Of a stretch of 64,000 nucleotides of DNA, positions 35,596-44,287 are shown one piece after another. The number at the start of each line of letters is the position of its first letter. Positions within the stretch are counted from its first letter, which is position 1. Source of the stretch: Blautia sp. XA-2221 (GTDB taxonomy: Bacteria > Bacillota > Clostridia > Lachnospirales > Lachnospiraceae); contig NZ_JAJQXX010000013.1 in the NCBI RefSeq assembly GCF_028767025.1, forward strand, positions 35,132 through 99,131, in the 5' to 3' direction. Both the position numbers and the translations under genes were made by a program. The notes below the pieces were generated by a model, which was given only the letters and a program-made list of their open reading frames with translations, was not told the origin of the DNA and ran no database searches.

Positions 35596-35624
35596 TTGAC
35601 GAATTAAAAAATTAACGCTATACT
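35596..35624 (+). promoter_or_regulatory. Promoter of the glycine riboswitch
   Basis: TTGACG (35596-35601), 17 bases, TATACT (35619-35624), near consensus. Confidence 0.85.
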
Positions 35625-35644
35625 ATAGCATATTAACAGCAATA

Positions 35645-35828
35645 ACGAGATGAAGTCTACAGGAAAGAGGCTTTTAGCCCACCGAAGGAGTAAAACTCTC
35701 AGGTACCCGTGCTTCGGGCAGAAACTGTAGATGGATCGTTTCTCTGGAGACACCTGTTTTTACAGGGGCCGAAGGTGCAAATGATGCAGAATGCGTCTTG
35801 AATCTCTCAGGCAAAAGGACAGAGTATG
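35645..35828 (+). promoter_or_regulatory. Tandem glycine riboswitch
   Basis: Two glycine aptamers in a row. The first contains AGCCCACCGAAGGAGTAAA and ACTCTCAGGT (to about 35731; TCTACAG 35656-35662 pairs with CTGTAGA 35725-35731). The second contains GGGGCCGAAGGTGCAAA, ATCTCTCAGGCAAAAGGACAGAG (split across 35767-35825). These are the signature sequences of the class. It sits 109 bases before a sodium:alanine/glycine symporter gene. Whether glycine turns the gene on or off is unclear, because I find no unambiguous terminator hairpin. Confidence 0.95.
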
Positions 35829-35936
35829 CTATCTGAAGATATGCTATTTTTTCTATATGTCTTTTATCTCTTTTTAGAAATGATCTTATTTTAATCCCAA
35901 GGCTGTAAAATTTTATACAGAAGGAGTACTTTTACT

Positions 35937-37355
35937 ATGTGGAGTATGATGAATCAAATCCTTGTAACTGTAGATGATTTTGTCTGGGGTGTACCTCTTA
36001 TGGTCCTGATTATGTCAGGGGGTATTTTACTTACTATACGTCTGGGACTTCTCCAGATCCGGCATTTACCGCTGGCATTAAAATGGATGTTTAAAAAAGA
36101 AGAAGGCGGCCGTGGTGAAATTTCCAGTTTTGCAGCCCTGTGTACAGCCCTGAGCGCTACTATTGGAACCGGAAATATTGTAGGAGTGGCAACCGCAGTG
36201 TGTACAGGAGGCCCGGGAGCGCTTTTCTGGATGACCTTGGCTGCTTTTTTTGGAATGGCGACCAAATATGCAGAAGGACTTCTGGCGGTGAAATACCGTG
36301 TGGTTTCATCAGATGGACACAGCCTTGGAGGACCTTTTTATTATATTGAACGGGGAATGGGAGCCAAATGGAAATGGCTTGGGAAGATGTTTGCTTTTTT
36401 CGGCGTGTGTGTAGGGCTTTTTGGAATTGGAACCTTCAGTCAGGTAAATGGTATTTCCAGTGCGATCCAAAACTTTTTTGATCCGGAAAAAGCAAGCTGT
36501 ATCAACATTCCGTATCTGGGAGAATATTCCTGGGCAGTTGTGATTTCTTCATTGATCCTGGCATTTTGTGTGGCTGCGATCCTGATCGGAGGACTTCAGA
36601 GAATTGCTACAGTCAGCCAGATTATTGTACCGTTTATGGCTGTTATTTATTTCGGATTCAGTATTGCTTTGATTTTATTTAATATCAGAGAAATTCCATC
36701 AGCAGTTATGACAGTGATTAACGGTGCTTTTAACCCGTCGGCAGTAACCGGTGGCGTTGTGGGAAGTATGATTGTGGCAATGCAGAAGGGAGTTGCCAGA
36801 GGTATTTTTTCCAATGAGGCGGGACTTGGAAGCGCACCTATTGCGGCAGCTGCTGCACAGACAAAAGAGCCGGTACGTCAGGGACTTGTAAGTATGACAG
36901 GTACTTTTATCGATACGATTGTTATCTGTACTATGACAGGACTTTCCATTGTATTGACAGGAGCCTGGCAGGTGGAAGGTTTGGAAGGTGTACAGGTGAC
37001 TACTTATGCATTTCAGCATGGTCTTCCTATTCATCCGCAGGTGGCTTCTTTTATATTGATGATGTGTCTGGTGTTCTTTGCTTTTACTACAATACTGGGA
37101 TGGGATTATTACAGTGAACGCTGTCTGGAATATCTTACAAAAGGGAACAGAAAAACAATCCTTGCCTATCGCTGGCTTTATATTTTTGCAGTATTCATTG
37201 GACCTTATATGACAGTAAGCGCTGTGTGGACCATTGCAGATATCTTTAACGGCCTGATGGCAATTCCGAATATGATTGCCATGTTTGCGTTAAGTGGTGT
37301 AGTAGTAAAGGAAACAAAAAGCTTTTTTAAGGCTCAGAAACATAAGAGAGACTGA
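35937..37355 (+). CDS. AGCS-family sodium:alanine/glycine symporter
   Basis: A 472-residue carrier with ~11 membrane helices. Family hallmarks: GGILLTIRLGLLQIRHLPLALK, FAALCTALSATIGTGNIVGVATA, GGPGALFWMTLAAFFGMATKYAEGLLAVKYR, and SNEAGLGSAPIAAAAAQT. It probably co-transports glycine or alanine with sodium, and control by the glycine riboswitch immediately upstream supports glycine as substrate. The start has AAGGAG with proper spacing. A strong terminator follows. Confidence 0.94.
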   Translation: MWSMMNQILVTVDDFVWGVPLMVLIMSGGILLTIRLGLLQIRHLPLALKWMFKKEEGGRGEISSFAALCTALSATIGTGNIVGVATAVCTGGPGALFWMTLAAFFGMATKYAEGLLAVKYRVVSSDGHSLGGPFYYIERGMGAKWKWLGKMFAFFGVCVGLFGIGTFSQVNGISSAIQNFFDPEKASCINIPYLGEYSWAVVISSLILAFCVAAILIGGLQRIATVSQIIVPFMAVIYFGFSIALILFNIREIPSAVMTVINGAFNPSAVTGGVVGSMIVAMQKGVARGIFSNEAGLGSAPIAAAAAQTKEPVRQGLVSMTGTFIDTIVICTMTGLSIVLTGAWQVEGLEGVQVTTYAFQHGLPIHPQVASFILMMCLVFFAFTTILGWDYYSERCLEYLTKGNRKTILAYRWLYIFAVFIGPYMTVSAVWTIADIFNGLMAIPNMIAMFALSGVVVKETKSFFKAQKHKRD

Positions 37356-37369
37356 TACGTTTGTCTGAC

Positions 37370-37420
37370 GGCAGATATAGGAGTAGGGCGAGACTGTTCC
37401 TGCTTTTATATCTGCCTTTT
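37370..37420 (+). terminator. AGCS symporter terminator
   Basis: GGCAGATATA (37370-37379) pairs with TATATCTGCC (37407-37416), followed by TTTT. Confidence 0.85.
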
Positions 37421-37435
37421 CTGATATAAAATGCT

Positions 37436-37463
37436 TTGAGCAGAAGAAAGAACATGGTATAAT
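37436..37463 (+). promoter_or_regulatory. Promoter upstream of the tandem-repeat leader
   Basis: TTGAGC (37436-37441), 16 bases, TATAAT (37458-37463). Transcription would begin at about 37470, just before the first repeat unit. Confidence 0.65.
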
Positions 37464-37476
37464 ATGAACACTTAAT

Positions 37477-37640
37477 GAATCCAGAGAGAAGATATGCCTG
37501 GATATGGAACGAAGCTGAGTAATGCGAACATCGAGTCTTATATCTATGGTATGATAAAAATATTTCATGCTTCGGATAGAAAACGCAGGATGAATTTAGA
37601 GAGAATCCATAACCGGATATTGAAAAATTCTGAGTAATGC
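37477..37640 (+). repeat. Two 49-nt repeat units in the leader of the AlkD-like gene
   Basis: Units at 37477-37525 and 37592-37640 are both exactly 49 bases and agree at 36 positions without gaps. Shared blocks are GAAT..AGAGAGAA, GGATAT.GAA and CTGAGTAATGC. The second unit can form GAATTT/AAATTC and ATCC/GGAT stems. A hairpin AACTGCAG/CTGCAGTT with Ts follows at about 37662-37689. The layout (promoter, two units, hairpin, gene) recalls tandem riboswitches, but I do not recognise the motif; binding sites for a protein are the alternative. Confidence 0.55.
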
Positions 37641-37713
37641 CGTTTTTTGGAACATGAGCAGCAACTGCAGAAAATGTGCTGCAGTTTTAGAAACGTATAG
37701 AAAGAGGGAGATT

Positions 37714-38457
37714 ATGGGGGAAAATCTGATAGAGAAAATCAGAAAGGAGCTTCTGGAAATGCAGGACCTTCCTTACCGGGATTTTCATGCAAAGCTGATG
37801 CCCACTGTGGATAAGGATACTGTGATCGGGATCCGGGTTCCGATTCTTCGGAAATATGCCAGAACACTGGCAAAGGAAGAAGAGATCGGCAGTTTTTTCA
37901 GTGACCTGCCTCATAAATATTTTGAGGAAAACAATGTTCACGCTTTTCTGATCGAGCAGATCAGGGATTTTGAAAAATGCCTGGAAGAAACAGAAAAATT
38001 TCTTCCTTATATAGATAATTGGGCTACCTGCGACATGATGTCGCCTAAAATATTCAAAAAACATAAAGAGCAGCTACTGGTATCTGTGCGGCGCTGGATC
38101 ACGTCAGATGAAACTTATACAGTCCGCTATGGGATTGGGATGTTGATGCAGCATTTTCTGGATGAAGATTTCAGGGAGGAGTATCTGGAACTTGTATCAG
38201 GTATCCGTTCTCAGGAGTATTATATAAATATGATGATCGCCTGGTATTTTGCTACAGCTCTGGCAAAACAGTATGAAAAAACGCTTCCATATATAGAAGA
38301 GAAAAGGCTGGATGACTGGACTCACAATAAAGCGATACAGAAGTCCTGTGAAAGTTATCGGATCACGCAGGAACAGAAAGCCTATCTGCGAACTTTGAAG
38401 GTGAAAAAAGTCCGGGTGCAAAAAAATAAGACAGAGGAAAACGAATGCAGAAGATAA
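37714..38457 (+). CDS. AlkD-like DNA alkylation repair protein
   Basis: A 247-residue HEAT-like-repeat protein. The start at 37714 has AGAGGGAG; an ATG at 37654 lies in the leader hairpin. Residues such as VIGIRVPILRKYARTLAKE, NNVHAFLIEQI, DNWATCDMMSPKIF and YTVRYGIGMLMQHFLD match the alkylpurine glycosylase AlkD family, including the conserved aspartate in NWATCD. It would remove N3/N7-alkylated purines without base flipping. It overlaps the next gene by 13 bases, so the two are co-transcribed. Confidence 0.88.
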   Translation: MGENLIEKIRKELLEMQDLPYRDFHAKLMPTVDKDTVIGIRVPILRKYARTLAKEEEIGSFFSDLPHKYFEENNVHAFLIEQIRDFEKCLEETEKFLPYIDNWATCDMMSPKIFKKHKEQLLVSVRRWITSDETYTVRYGIGMLMQHFLDEDFREEYLELVSGIRSQEYYINMMIAWYFATALAKQYEKTLPYIEEKRLDDWTHNKAIQKSCESYRITQEQKAYLRTLKVKKVRVQKNKTEENECRR

Positions 38458-39272
38458 TAGAAATAAAAGATTTTCAGAGTCCGGAGCTGGATGTGTATGC
38501 AAGGCTTTCAGAGGTACAGCTTCTGAGAGCCTGTGAGCCAAATCCCGGACTGTTTATTGCAGAAAGCCCAAGGGTGATCGAGAGAGCTATTCAGGCAGGA
38601 TATGATCCGGTTTCTTTTTTGGCTGAAGAACAGGAATTAAAAGGACTGGCAGGAGAGATTACGGAAAGATTTACGGAAGTTCCGGTTTATACAGCGACAC
38701 AGGATGTTTTGACACAGCTGACCGGTTTTGCTCTTACCAGAGGGATGCTGTGCGCTATGAAAAGAAAAGAACTTCCGTCTGTGGAAGCCATATGCGCCGA
38801 AGCACAGCGCATAGTCATTCTGGAAGATGTGGTAAATCCCACAAATGTTGGAGCAATTTTCCGGTCGGCGGCAGCCCTGAATATGGATGCGGTTCTTCTG
38901 ACAGCAGGATGTAGTGATCCACTGTACCGAAGAGCGGCCAGGGTCAGTATGGGAACCGTGTTTCAGATTCCCTGGACAAAATTTGGAAAAAAAGACTGGC
39001 CGGAAAAGGGAATGAAATGCCTGGCTGATAGGGGATTTAAAACAGTTTCCATGGCTCTTTGTGAGGATTCGGTAAACATTGACGATTCAGAACTGCAGGC
39101 AGAAAAAAAGCTGGCAGTGATCATGGGGACAGAAGGGGACGGTCTGGCTTCTGATACTATTGCCGGATGCGATTATACGGTGAGAATTCCTATGTCCCAT
39201 CAGGTGGATTCTCTGAATGTGGCAGCTGCCAGTGCGGTGGCTTTCTGGGAGCTTGGAAAAAGAAGAAAATAA
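38445..39272 (+). CDS. SpoU/TrmH-family RNA 2'-O-methyltransferase
   Basis: A 275-residue SPOUT methyltransferase. The N-terminal substrate-binding domain is followed by the SpoU core: LEDVVNPTNVGAIFRSAAALNMD (motif 1), IMGTEGDGL (motif 2) and IPMSHQVDSLNVAAASAVAFWE (motif 3). It uses S-adenosylmethionine through a trefoil knot to methylate rRNA or tRNA ribose; the target cannot be assigned by eye. No good Shine-Dalgarno is needed since it overlaps the AlkD-like gene. Confidence 0.88.
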   Translation: MQKIIEIKDFQSPELDVYARLSEVQLLRACEPNPGLFIAESPRVIERAIQAGYDPVSFLAEEQELKGLAGEITERFTEVPVYTATQDVLTQLTGFALTRGMLCAMKRKELPSVEAICAEAQRIVILEDVVNPTNVGAIFRSAAALNMDAVLLTAGCSDPLYRRAARVSMGTVFQIPWTKFGKKDWPEKGMKCLADRGFKTVSMALCEDSVNIDDSELQAEKKLAVIMGTEGDGLASDTIAGCDYTVRIPMSHQVDSLNVAAASAVAFWELGKRRK

Positions 39273-39316
39273 GATGCGGCAGGCTTCAGAAAACAGAGAG
39301 AAGCATGCATAAGAAA

Positions 39317-39364
39317 AACACTGTAAAGGCTGCTCAGTAAAAGAGAACCGTTACAGTGTTTTTT
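39317..39364. terminator. Bidirectional terminator between the methyltransferase and purC
   Basis: AACACTGTAA (39317-39326) pairs exactly with TTACAGTGTT (39351-39360); A tract on the left, T tract on the right serve the convergent genes. Confidence 0.88.
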
Positions 39365-39375
39365 GCCGGTAAAAT

Positions 39376-40248
39376 TTATTTCAGTTTTTCTCCTGTAAGC
39401 ATTTCGTATGCCTGAAGATATTTGTCGATTGTTTTGTCGACAATCTCCTGAGGAAGAGTCCAGTCATGACCTTTGTTTTCTTTCAGCCAGTCACGGGCAA
39501 ACTGTTTGTCAAAAGAAGGCTGTCCATGTCCCGGTTCGTATCCGTCAGCAGGCCAGAAACGGGAGCTGTCCGGTGTGAGCATTTCATCACCGATTACCAT
39601 GTTTCCGTTTTCGTCAAGACCAAACTCAAATTTTGTATCTGCAATGATGATTCCTTTGCTGAGTGCGTATTCAGCGCATTTTTTGTACAGAGCAATGGTA
39701 TTGTCACGAAGCTTTTCAGCAAGCTCACGACCTTTTCCCGGGAAATATTTTTCCAGATGATCAACGCTCTGTTCAAAGGAGATATTTTCGTCATGATCTC
39801 CGATTTCAGCTTTTGTGGATGGTGTGTAGATAGGTTCAGGAAGCTTGTCAGATTCCTTCAGTCCCTCCGGCAGTTTGATGCCGCAGACAGTGCCATTTTC
39901 CTGATAGCTTGCCCAGCCGCTGCCTGTAATATAGCCGCGGACAATACATTCGATAGGAAGCATGTTCAGCTTTTTGCACATCATGGATTTTCCGTCATAT
40001 TTTTCGTTCCGGAAAAACTCCGGCATATCCTTTACGTCTACAGAAAGCATGTGGTTTGGCAGAATATCTTCTGTCATATCAAACCAGAATTTAGACATCT
40101 GTGTCAGTACAGTACCTTTTTTGGTAACTTCATTGTTCAGGATTACGTCAAAGCAGCTGATGCGGTCCGTTGCAACCATGATCAGGCTGTCGCCGTTATC
40201 GTAGATCTCGCGTACCTTACCTTCTTTGATCGGTTTTAAATTCTGCAT
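39376..40248 (-). CDS. purC: Phosphoribosylaminoimidazole-succinocarboxamide synthase
   Basis: SAICAR synthetase of purine synthesis, joining CAIR and aspartate with ATP. I set the start at 40248 (GAGGTG seven bases upstream), giving 290 residues starting [19 protein letters not shown]. Landmarks: [43 protein letters not shown] and [12 protein letters not shown]. The ~290-residue form is normal for Clostridia. No other pur gene is adjacent, and no purine riboswitch is evident in the 210-base upstream gap. Confidence 0.96.
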   Translation of the reverse strand: MQNLKPIKEGKVREIYDNGDSLIMVATDRISCFDVILNNEVTKKGTVLTQMSKFWFDMTEDILPNHMLSVDVKDMPEFFRNEKYDGKSMMCKKLNMLPIECIVRGYITGSGWASYQENGTVCGIKLPEGLKESDKLPEPIYTPSTKAEIGDHDENISFEQSVDHLEKYFPGKGRELAEKLRDNTIALYKKCAEYALSKGIIIADTKFEFGLDENGNMVIGDEMLTPDSSRFWPADGYEPGHGQPSFDKQFARDWLKENKGHDWTLPQEIVDKTIDKYLQAYEMLTGEKLK

Positions 40249-40397
40249 GTGTTCACACCTCATCATTAGATTTTTGTTTTTCGTTTCCCTGTAAAAAGTA
40301 GCACTGTTTGACAGTTGCTGTCAAGAGCAATTTCAAAACTTCTTTTTTGGTTCTTTTAAAAATACAAAGTGACCGGAGAAATTCAACAGGCTTCCGA

Positions 40398-40426
40398 TTG
40401 AACAGGGAATTTGTTTGCAGTATAAT
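40398..40426 (+). promoter_or_regulatory. Promoter of the EFR1-like gene
   Basis: TTGAAC (40398-40403), 17 bases, TATAAT (40421-40426), 33 bases before the start. Confidence 0.7.
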
Positions 40427-40458
40427 AATATCCAACAAAAATATGGAGGGATGTAATT

Positions 40459-41235
40459 ATGACAGTATATGGAATCACATTCAGCCCTACAGGGGGAACA
40501 GACAAGGTAACAGAGCTTCTGATGGAAGCAATGGACGGCGAGAAAAAGATGCTGAGTCTTTTGTCGGAAAAGGAAGATTACAGTAAACACATATTTAAAA
40601 GCCAGGATATCTGTTTTATTGCAGTACCTTCTTTTGGGGGAAGAGTCCCTCAGGAGGCAGTAAAAAGGCTTGGAATGATGAAAGGAAATCAGGCAAGGGC
40701 AGTTCTTGTATGTGTTTATGGAAACAGAGCTTATGAGGATACGCTGATGGAATTGAAGGATGCTGCCAGAGAAGCGGGATTTGTTCCGGCAGCGGCAGTA
40801 GCGGCCATTGCAGAGCATTCTATCATGCACAGATTTGCACAGGGAAGACCGGATGAAACCGATCAGAAAGAGCTTCGGGAGTATGGACAGAGAATCAGAG
40901 AATATCTGGACAGCCAGGAAAATCCAGGAGAACTCAATGTTCCGGGAAATCATCCTTATAAAGAGCTTGGGACAACTTCTTTCATTCCAAAACTGGGAAA
41001 AGACTGTAATTCCTGTGGACGATGTGCGGCACTTTGTCCGGTTGGAGCCATTGATCCGGACCATGTAGAAAGGGTAGATGAAAAGAAATGCATTTCCTGT
41101 ATGCGCTGTATCGCAGTCTGTCCGAAAAACGCCCGCAGCCTGGACAGAAACATTCTTTGTGCGGTAGAAGAAAAAATGGCAAAGCTGTTTGAAACAAGAA
41201 AAGAAAATGAATTGTTTCTGGGAGAAAATGCATGA
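40459..41235 (+). CDS. EFR1-type flavodoxin-ferredoxin fusion
   Basis: A 258-residue predicted electron carrier. The N-terminal ~150 residues are flavodoxin-like (YGITFSPTGGTDKVTELL for phosphate binding of FMN, IAVPSFGGRVP). The C-terminal part has two 4Fe-4S clusters, CNSCGRCAALCP and CISCMRCIAVCP. Proteins of this EFR1 family are common in anaerobic Clostridia, with partners unknown. Its stop overlaps the TraX-like gene start (ATGA). AGGGATG-type ribosome site upstream. Confidence 0.87.
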   Translation: MTVYGITFSPTGGTDKVTELLMEAMDGEKKMLSLLSEKEDYSKHIFKSQDICFIAVPSFGGRVPQEAVKRLGMMKGNQARAVLVCVYGNRAYEDTLMELKDAAREAGFVPAAAVAAIAEHSIMHRFAQGRPDETDQKELREYGQRIREYLDSQENPGELNVPGNHPYKELGTTSFIPKLGKDCNSCGRCAALCPVGAIDPDHVERVDEKKCISCMRCIAVCPKNARSLDRNILCAVEEKMAKLFETRKENELFLGENA

Positions 41236-41990
41236 CAGATAAAGGAAATTGTACACAAAACAGAGGAATGAACCGGGATACCATCAAATATATTGCCATG
41301 GTTACCATGCTTTTGAACCATATTTCTTTTATTTTTCTGGAACCGGGAACCTTATTGGCTGAGCTATTCACTGCTGTGGGATATTTTACTGCTCCTGTGA
41401 TGTGTTATTTTCTGGTGGAGGGAATGGGATATACCAGATCTTCGAAAAAATATGGACAAAGACTGCTTTTGTTTGCCGTGATCTCGGAGCTTCCCTATTG
41501 CCTGGCACTGACAGGGGAAAAGATCATAGGATTTGTGGGAATGAACATGCTGTTTACACTGTTTTTGTGCTTTCTGATTATCAGGGTGATGAGAGAGATG
41601 ATAAATCCTCTGGGCAAAAGTCTTGCCCTTGCAGGACTGATTCTGCTGTCTATGTTCTGTGACTGGGCAATTCTGGCTCCGATGTTTACCATTCTTTTTG
41701 TAAATGCAGGGCGAGATGACAGAAAGCTAAAAAAAGCGTTCCTTACGGGAACTTTGGTGTTTGGCGTTTTCAATTTTCTGGGAGAAGCTGGAAACTCTTC
41801 CATGGGAATAAATATATTACATACAATTCTGAGTATGGCAGGTCCGGCGGCAGCTGGCATCTGTATCCTGCGATTTTATAATGGCAGACGGTCAGAAAAA
41901 CACAGAAACTTTTCCAAGTGGTTTTTCTACTGGTTCTATCCAATGCATCTTCTGATCCTGGGACTTGTGAGAGTGTTTTTGTTTGCCTGA
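41232..41990 (+). CDS. TraX-family membrane protein (putative acyltransferase)
   Basis: A 252-residue protein with about eight membrane helices. RDTIKYIAMVTMLLNHISFIFL, YTRSSKKYGQRLLLFAVISELPYCLAL and the C-terminal FFYWFYPMHLLILGLVR are the TraX landmarks. TraX acetylates F pilin in the F plasmid; chromosomal Firmicutes homologues are common and of unknown target, so this gene is not evidence for conjugation. It is translationally coupled to the EFR1-like gene. Confidence 0.85.
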   Translation: MTDKGNCTQNRGMNRDTIKYIAMVTMLLNHISFIFLEPGTLLAELFTAVGYFTAPVMCYFLVEGMGYTRSSKKYGQRLLLFAVISELPYCLALTGEKIIGFVGMNMLFTLFLCFLIIRVMREMINPLGKSLALAGLILLSMFCDWAILAPMFTILFVNAGRDDRKLKKAFLTGTLVFGVFNFLGEAGNSSMGINILHTILSMAGPAAAGICILRFYNGRRSEKHRNFSKWFFYWFYPMHLLILGLVRVFLFA

Positions 41991-42069
41991 CGATTTACGC
42001 CTATAAAATGCAGGAAAACTCTAAAGTGTATCTTAAATGTCTGAAAATGGTGTTTTATGCGGTTTCTGA

Positions 42070-42098
42070 TTGACAAATAGGTATAATTAAGATAAAGT
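42070..42098 (+). promoter_or_regulatory. Possible promoter before the lgt fragment
   Basis: Consensus TTGACA (42070-42075), 17 bases, TAAAGT (42093-42098). It now drives a truncated gene and perhaps the genes behind it. Confidence 0.45.
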
Positions 42099-42107
42099 AA
42101 GGTTATT

Positions 42108-42413
42108 TTGGAGGCAGGAATTAATTTTCTAATCGCATTGATATTGTTTTGTGTTGTATTAAAACAGGGAATAAATATCTGCAATATCTATTTGTATGTA
42201 GCCATTTACAGTGTGATGAGATTTTTGCTGGAGTTTTTTAGGTATGATAGAAATGAAAGAGGATTTTGGCTGGGAATTTCCACATCCCAATGGATTAGTA
42301 TAGCGCTTTTTCTTAGTGTGGGACTCGTATGGGTTCTGCATTTGAAGAGAGTTCGGCTAAGAAGAGAAAAGGAAATACAAAATCCAACGAGAACAAAATC
42401 AAGTAGTTTCTGA
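42108..42413 (+). pseudogene. C-terminal fragment of prolipoprotein diacylglyceryl transferase
   Basis: The residues EAGINFLIALILFCVVL and RFLLEFFRYDRNERGFWLGISTSQWISIALFL are the last third of Lgt, the enzyme that attaches diacylglycerol to prolipoproteins. The N-terminal ~190 residues, including the catalytic His and Arg sites, are absent; the frame opens with TTG at 42108. A GGAGGCAGG stretch follows rather than precedes that codon. It is a remnant, marking the left edge of the accessory region. A short tail of basic residues ends it. Confidence 0.75.
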
Positions 42414-42461
42414 AAAAGACAGTATCATTGATGCAGGCTTAGAGTCTGGAGGCTGTAGTGT

Positions 42462-42788
42462 ATGAAAACCAGAAAAGAAGTATTAGAGTATGGCCTTTCT
42501 TTCCCAGATACATATCAAGACGCTCCATTTCATGATCTGAATTGGATCCTGGTAAGGGTGAGAAAAAATAAGAAAGCATTTTTATGGACTTATGAAAGAA
42601 ATGGACAACTGTGCATAAATATAAAAGTGAATCCGGAGTGGCGTGACTTTTGGAGAAATGCATATGCGTCTGTGGTGCCGGGGTATCATCAGAATAAGAA
42701 TCACTGGAATACGGTGATTCTTGATGGAACGATACCAACACATGAGATCCAGAGAATGATTGCAGAAAGTTATGATTTAGTCATTTAG
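42462..42788 (+). CDS. MmcQ/YjbR-family protein
   Basis: A 108-residue protein of the MmcQ/YjbR (CyaY-like fold) family: KEVLEYGLSFPDTYQDAPFHDLNWILVRV, LCINIKVNPEWRDFWRNAYASVVPGYHQNKNHWNTVILDGTIP and a final IAESYDLV are typical. Members are small, possibly DNA-binding proteins without established function. It follows the lgt fragment after 48 bases and lies in front of another decayed gene, so it may be a surviving passenger. Length is complete. Confidence 0.8.
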   Translation: MKTRKEVLEYGLSFPDTYQDAPFHDLNWILVRVRKNKKAFLWTYERNGQLCINIKVNPEWRDFWRNAYASVVPGYHQNKNHWNTVILDGTIPTHEIQRMIAESYDLVI

Positions 42789-42790
42789 AA

Positions 42791-43030
42791 ATGGAATATA
42801 CACGGGAGGGACAACCGTGGAAAAATGCGGTTGCAAATTTTAATCATGAAATAATGGACAATATGCAGAGGTGGTAAAAGCACTTTCTGGAAAAGGTGTC
42901 ATATGTGAAAGAGGTCATGACGCATTACTGAATGCATATTATATGTATTAAAAGATGAAACAGAGGTATATGTAGCGAACGATTATGGAACATTAGTATT
43001 CCAATTTTTCAGAGCTATTAAGAGTGAGGT
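42791..43030 (+). pseudogene. Decayed small gene of unknown function
   Basis: Three frames in turn give plausible peptide: MEYTREGQPWKNAVANFNHEIMDN, then YAEVVKALSGKGVICERGHD, LLNAYY, then VLKDETEVYVANDYGTLVFQFF. The frame changes near 42867 and again near 42945 indicate frameshifts in a formerly continuous gene of about 80 codons. I do not recognise the family. It ends just before the first WYL gene. Confidence 0.5.
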
Positions 43031-43036
43031 GGAACC

Positions 43037-44287
43037 ATGGCATACAGTGAACTAATCAAAAACTTTAATAAGATCCGTGATTACATGCGGGATTTTTATG
43101 TCTATGGTTTCAAGAGTCGGGATGATTATACGAAAAAAAGTGCCAGGTCTTATGATGACGAGAAACGTCGAATAGAGAGCTGGCTTGGCGATTATATGAA
43201 GTTTCATCAGACCGCTGATGGGAAGAATGTGTTTTTGTCAATTGATAGCAGGGTAACCAGACATAATCCGCTTTATAAGGCATGGAAGACGAAGAGCTTT
43301 ACAGACGGAGATATTACCCTGCATTTTATCATTATGGATATCCTTTCGGATGGACAGGAACTGTCACTTGTGGATATTGCATCTCAGGTGGACGAATATC
43401 TGTCTGTTTTTGATCATGCAAGAGTATTTGATGTTTCTACAATCAGAAAAAAACTTAACGAATATGTAAAAGAAGGATTACTGGTAAGCAGGAAAAGCGG
43501 TAAGACAATGCGATACCGTCGTACAGAAGAGCTGGAAATGTCAGGTATGGATGTTTTGGATTTCTTTTCAGAAACTGCGCCATGCGGTGTGATTGGATCG
43601 TTTCTGAAAGATAAAACAAATAACACAGCTGACCATTTTGCATTTAAACATCATTACATAACCGATGCAATGGATAGTGAAGTTTTGTGTACGATATTGG
43701 AAGCAATTCATGAAAAAAGAAATATAACAGTTGAAATGATCAATCGTAAGAAAGATCGTATTACGGAAACGAATGTTGTTCCACTTCGAATAATGATCAG
43801 TGTACAGAGTGGAAGACAGTATATAATGGTCCATGTCCCATATTTTAAGCGAATAACAGGGTATCGCCTTGATAATATTGTCACTGTTAAAAAAGGCGAG
43901 ACTGCAGATCGGTTTGATGAACTGAGAGATAAACTAAATGAAATGCAGAAACACATGTGGGGAGTCGCTACAGACAGCCGATCGGGAAATCGTATGGAAC
44001 ATATTGAATTTACAGTTAAGTATGAAGAGGGAGAGCAGCATATACCAAGACGCTTGGAGCGAGAAAAACGAATCGGACAGCTGGAATACATTGATGAACA
44101 TACATGCCGATTTTCTGCGGATGTTTACGATGCAAGTGAGTTGATACCATGGGTACGTACCTTTATCTGTCGCATCACGGATATTTCAATTTCCAATAAA
44201 GCCTTAGAAACACAGTTAAAAAAAGACTTGCAGGCGATGTATGAGATGTATGGATTGGAAGGAGAAGGTGATTATGCTGTTTCATGA
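43037..44287 (+). CDS. WYL-domain regulator, first of a pair
   Basis: A 416-residue protein. The N-terminal ~60 residues are basic, then a winged-helix-like region (about 100-165, DGQELSLVDIASQVDEYLS ... STIRKKLNEYVKEGLL), a WYL domain (about 215-290, with IMVHVPYFKRITGYRLDNI) and a WCX-like C-terminal region. WYL proteins sense nucleic-acid or nucleotide signals and often control defence or RNA-repair genes. GAGGTGG lies six bases before the start. It overlaps the second WYL gene by 14 bases, so both are made together. With rtcB and rlaP downstream, it is probably the sensor/regulator of the locus (inference). Confidence 0.82.
   Translation: MAYSELIKNFNKIRDYMRDFYVYGFKSRDDYTKKSARSYDDEKRRIESWLGDYMKFHQTADGKNVFLSIDSRVTRHNPLYKAWKTKSFTDGDITLHFIIMDILSDGQELSLVDIASQVDEYLSVFDHARVFDVSTIRKKLNEYVKEGLLVSRKSGKTMRYRRTEELEMSGMDVLDFFSETAPCGVIGSFLKDKTNNTADHFAFKHHYITDAMDSEVLCTILEAIHEKRNITVEMINRKKDRITETNVVPLRIMISVQSGRQYIMVHVPYFKRITGYRLDNIVTVKKGETADRFDELRDKLNEMQKHMWGVATDSRSGNRMEHIEFTVKYEEGEQHIPRRLEREKRIGQLEYIDEHTCRFSADVYDASELIPWVRTFICRITDISISNKALETQLKKDLQAMYEMYGLEGEGDYAVS

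Noticed and set aside
39466..40239. 257-codon open frame opposite purC
   Set aside because: Antisense to a certain gene, with a Cys/Phe-rich nonsense composition.
41232..41990. TraX-like gene as part of a conjugative system
   Set aside because: Chromosomal Firmicutes often carry TraX homologues; neighbours here are ordinary metabolic genes.
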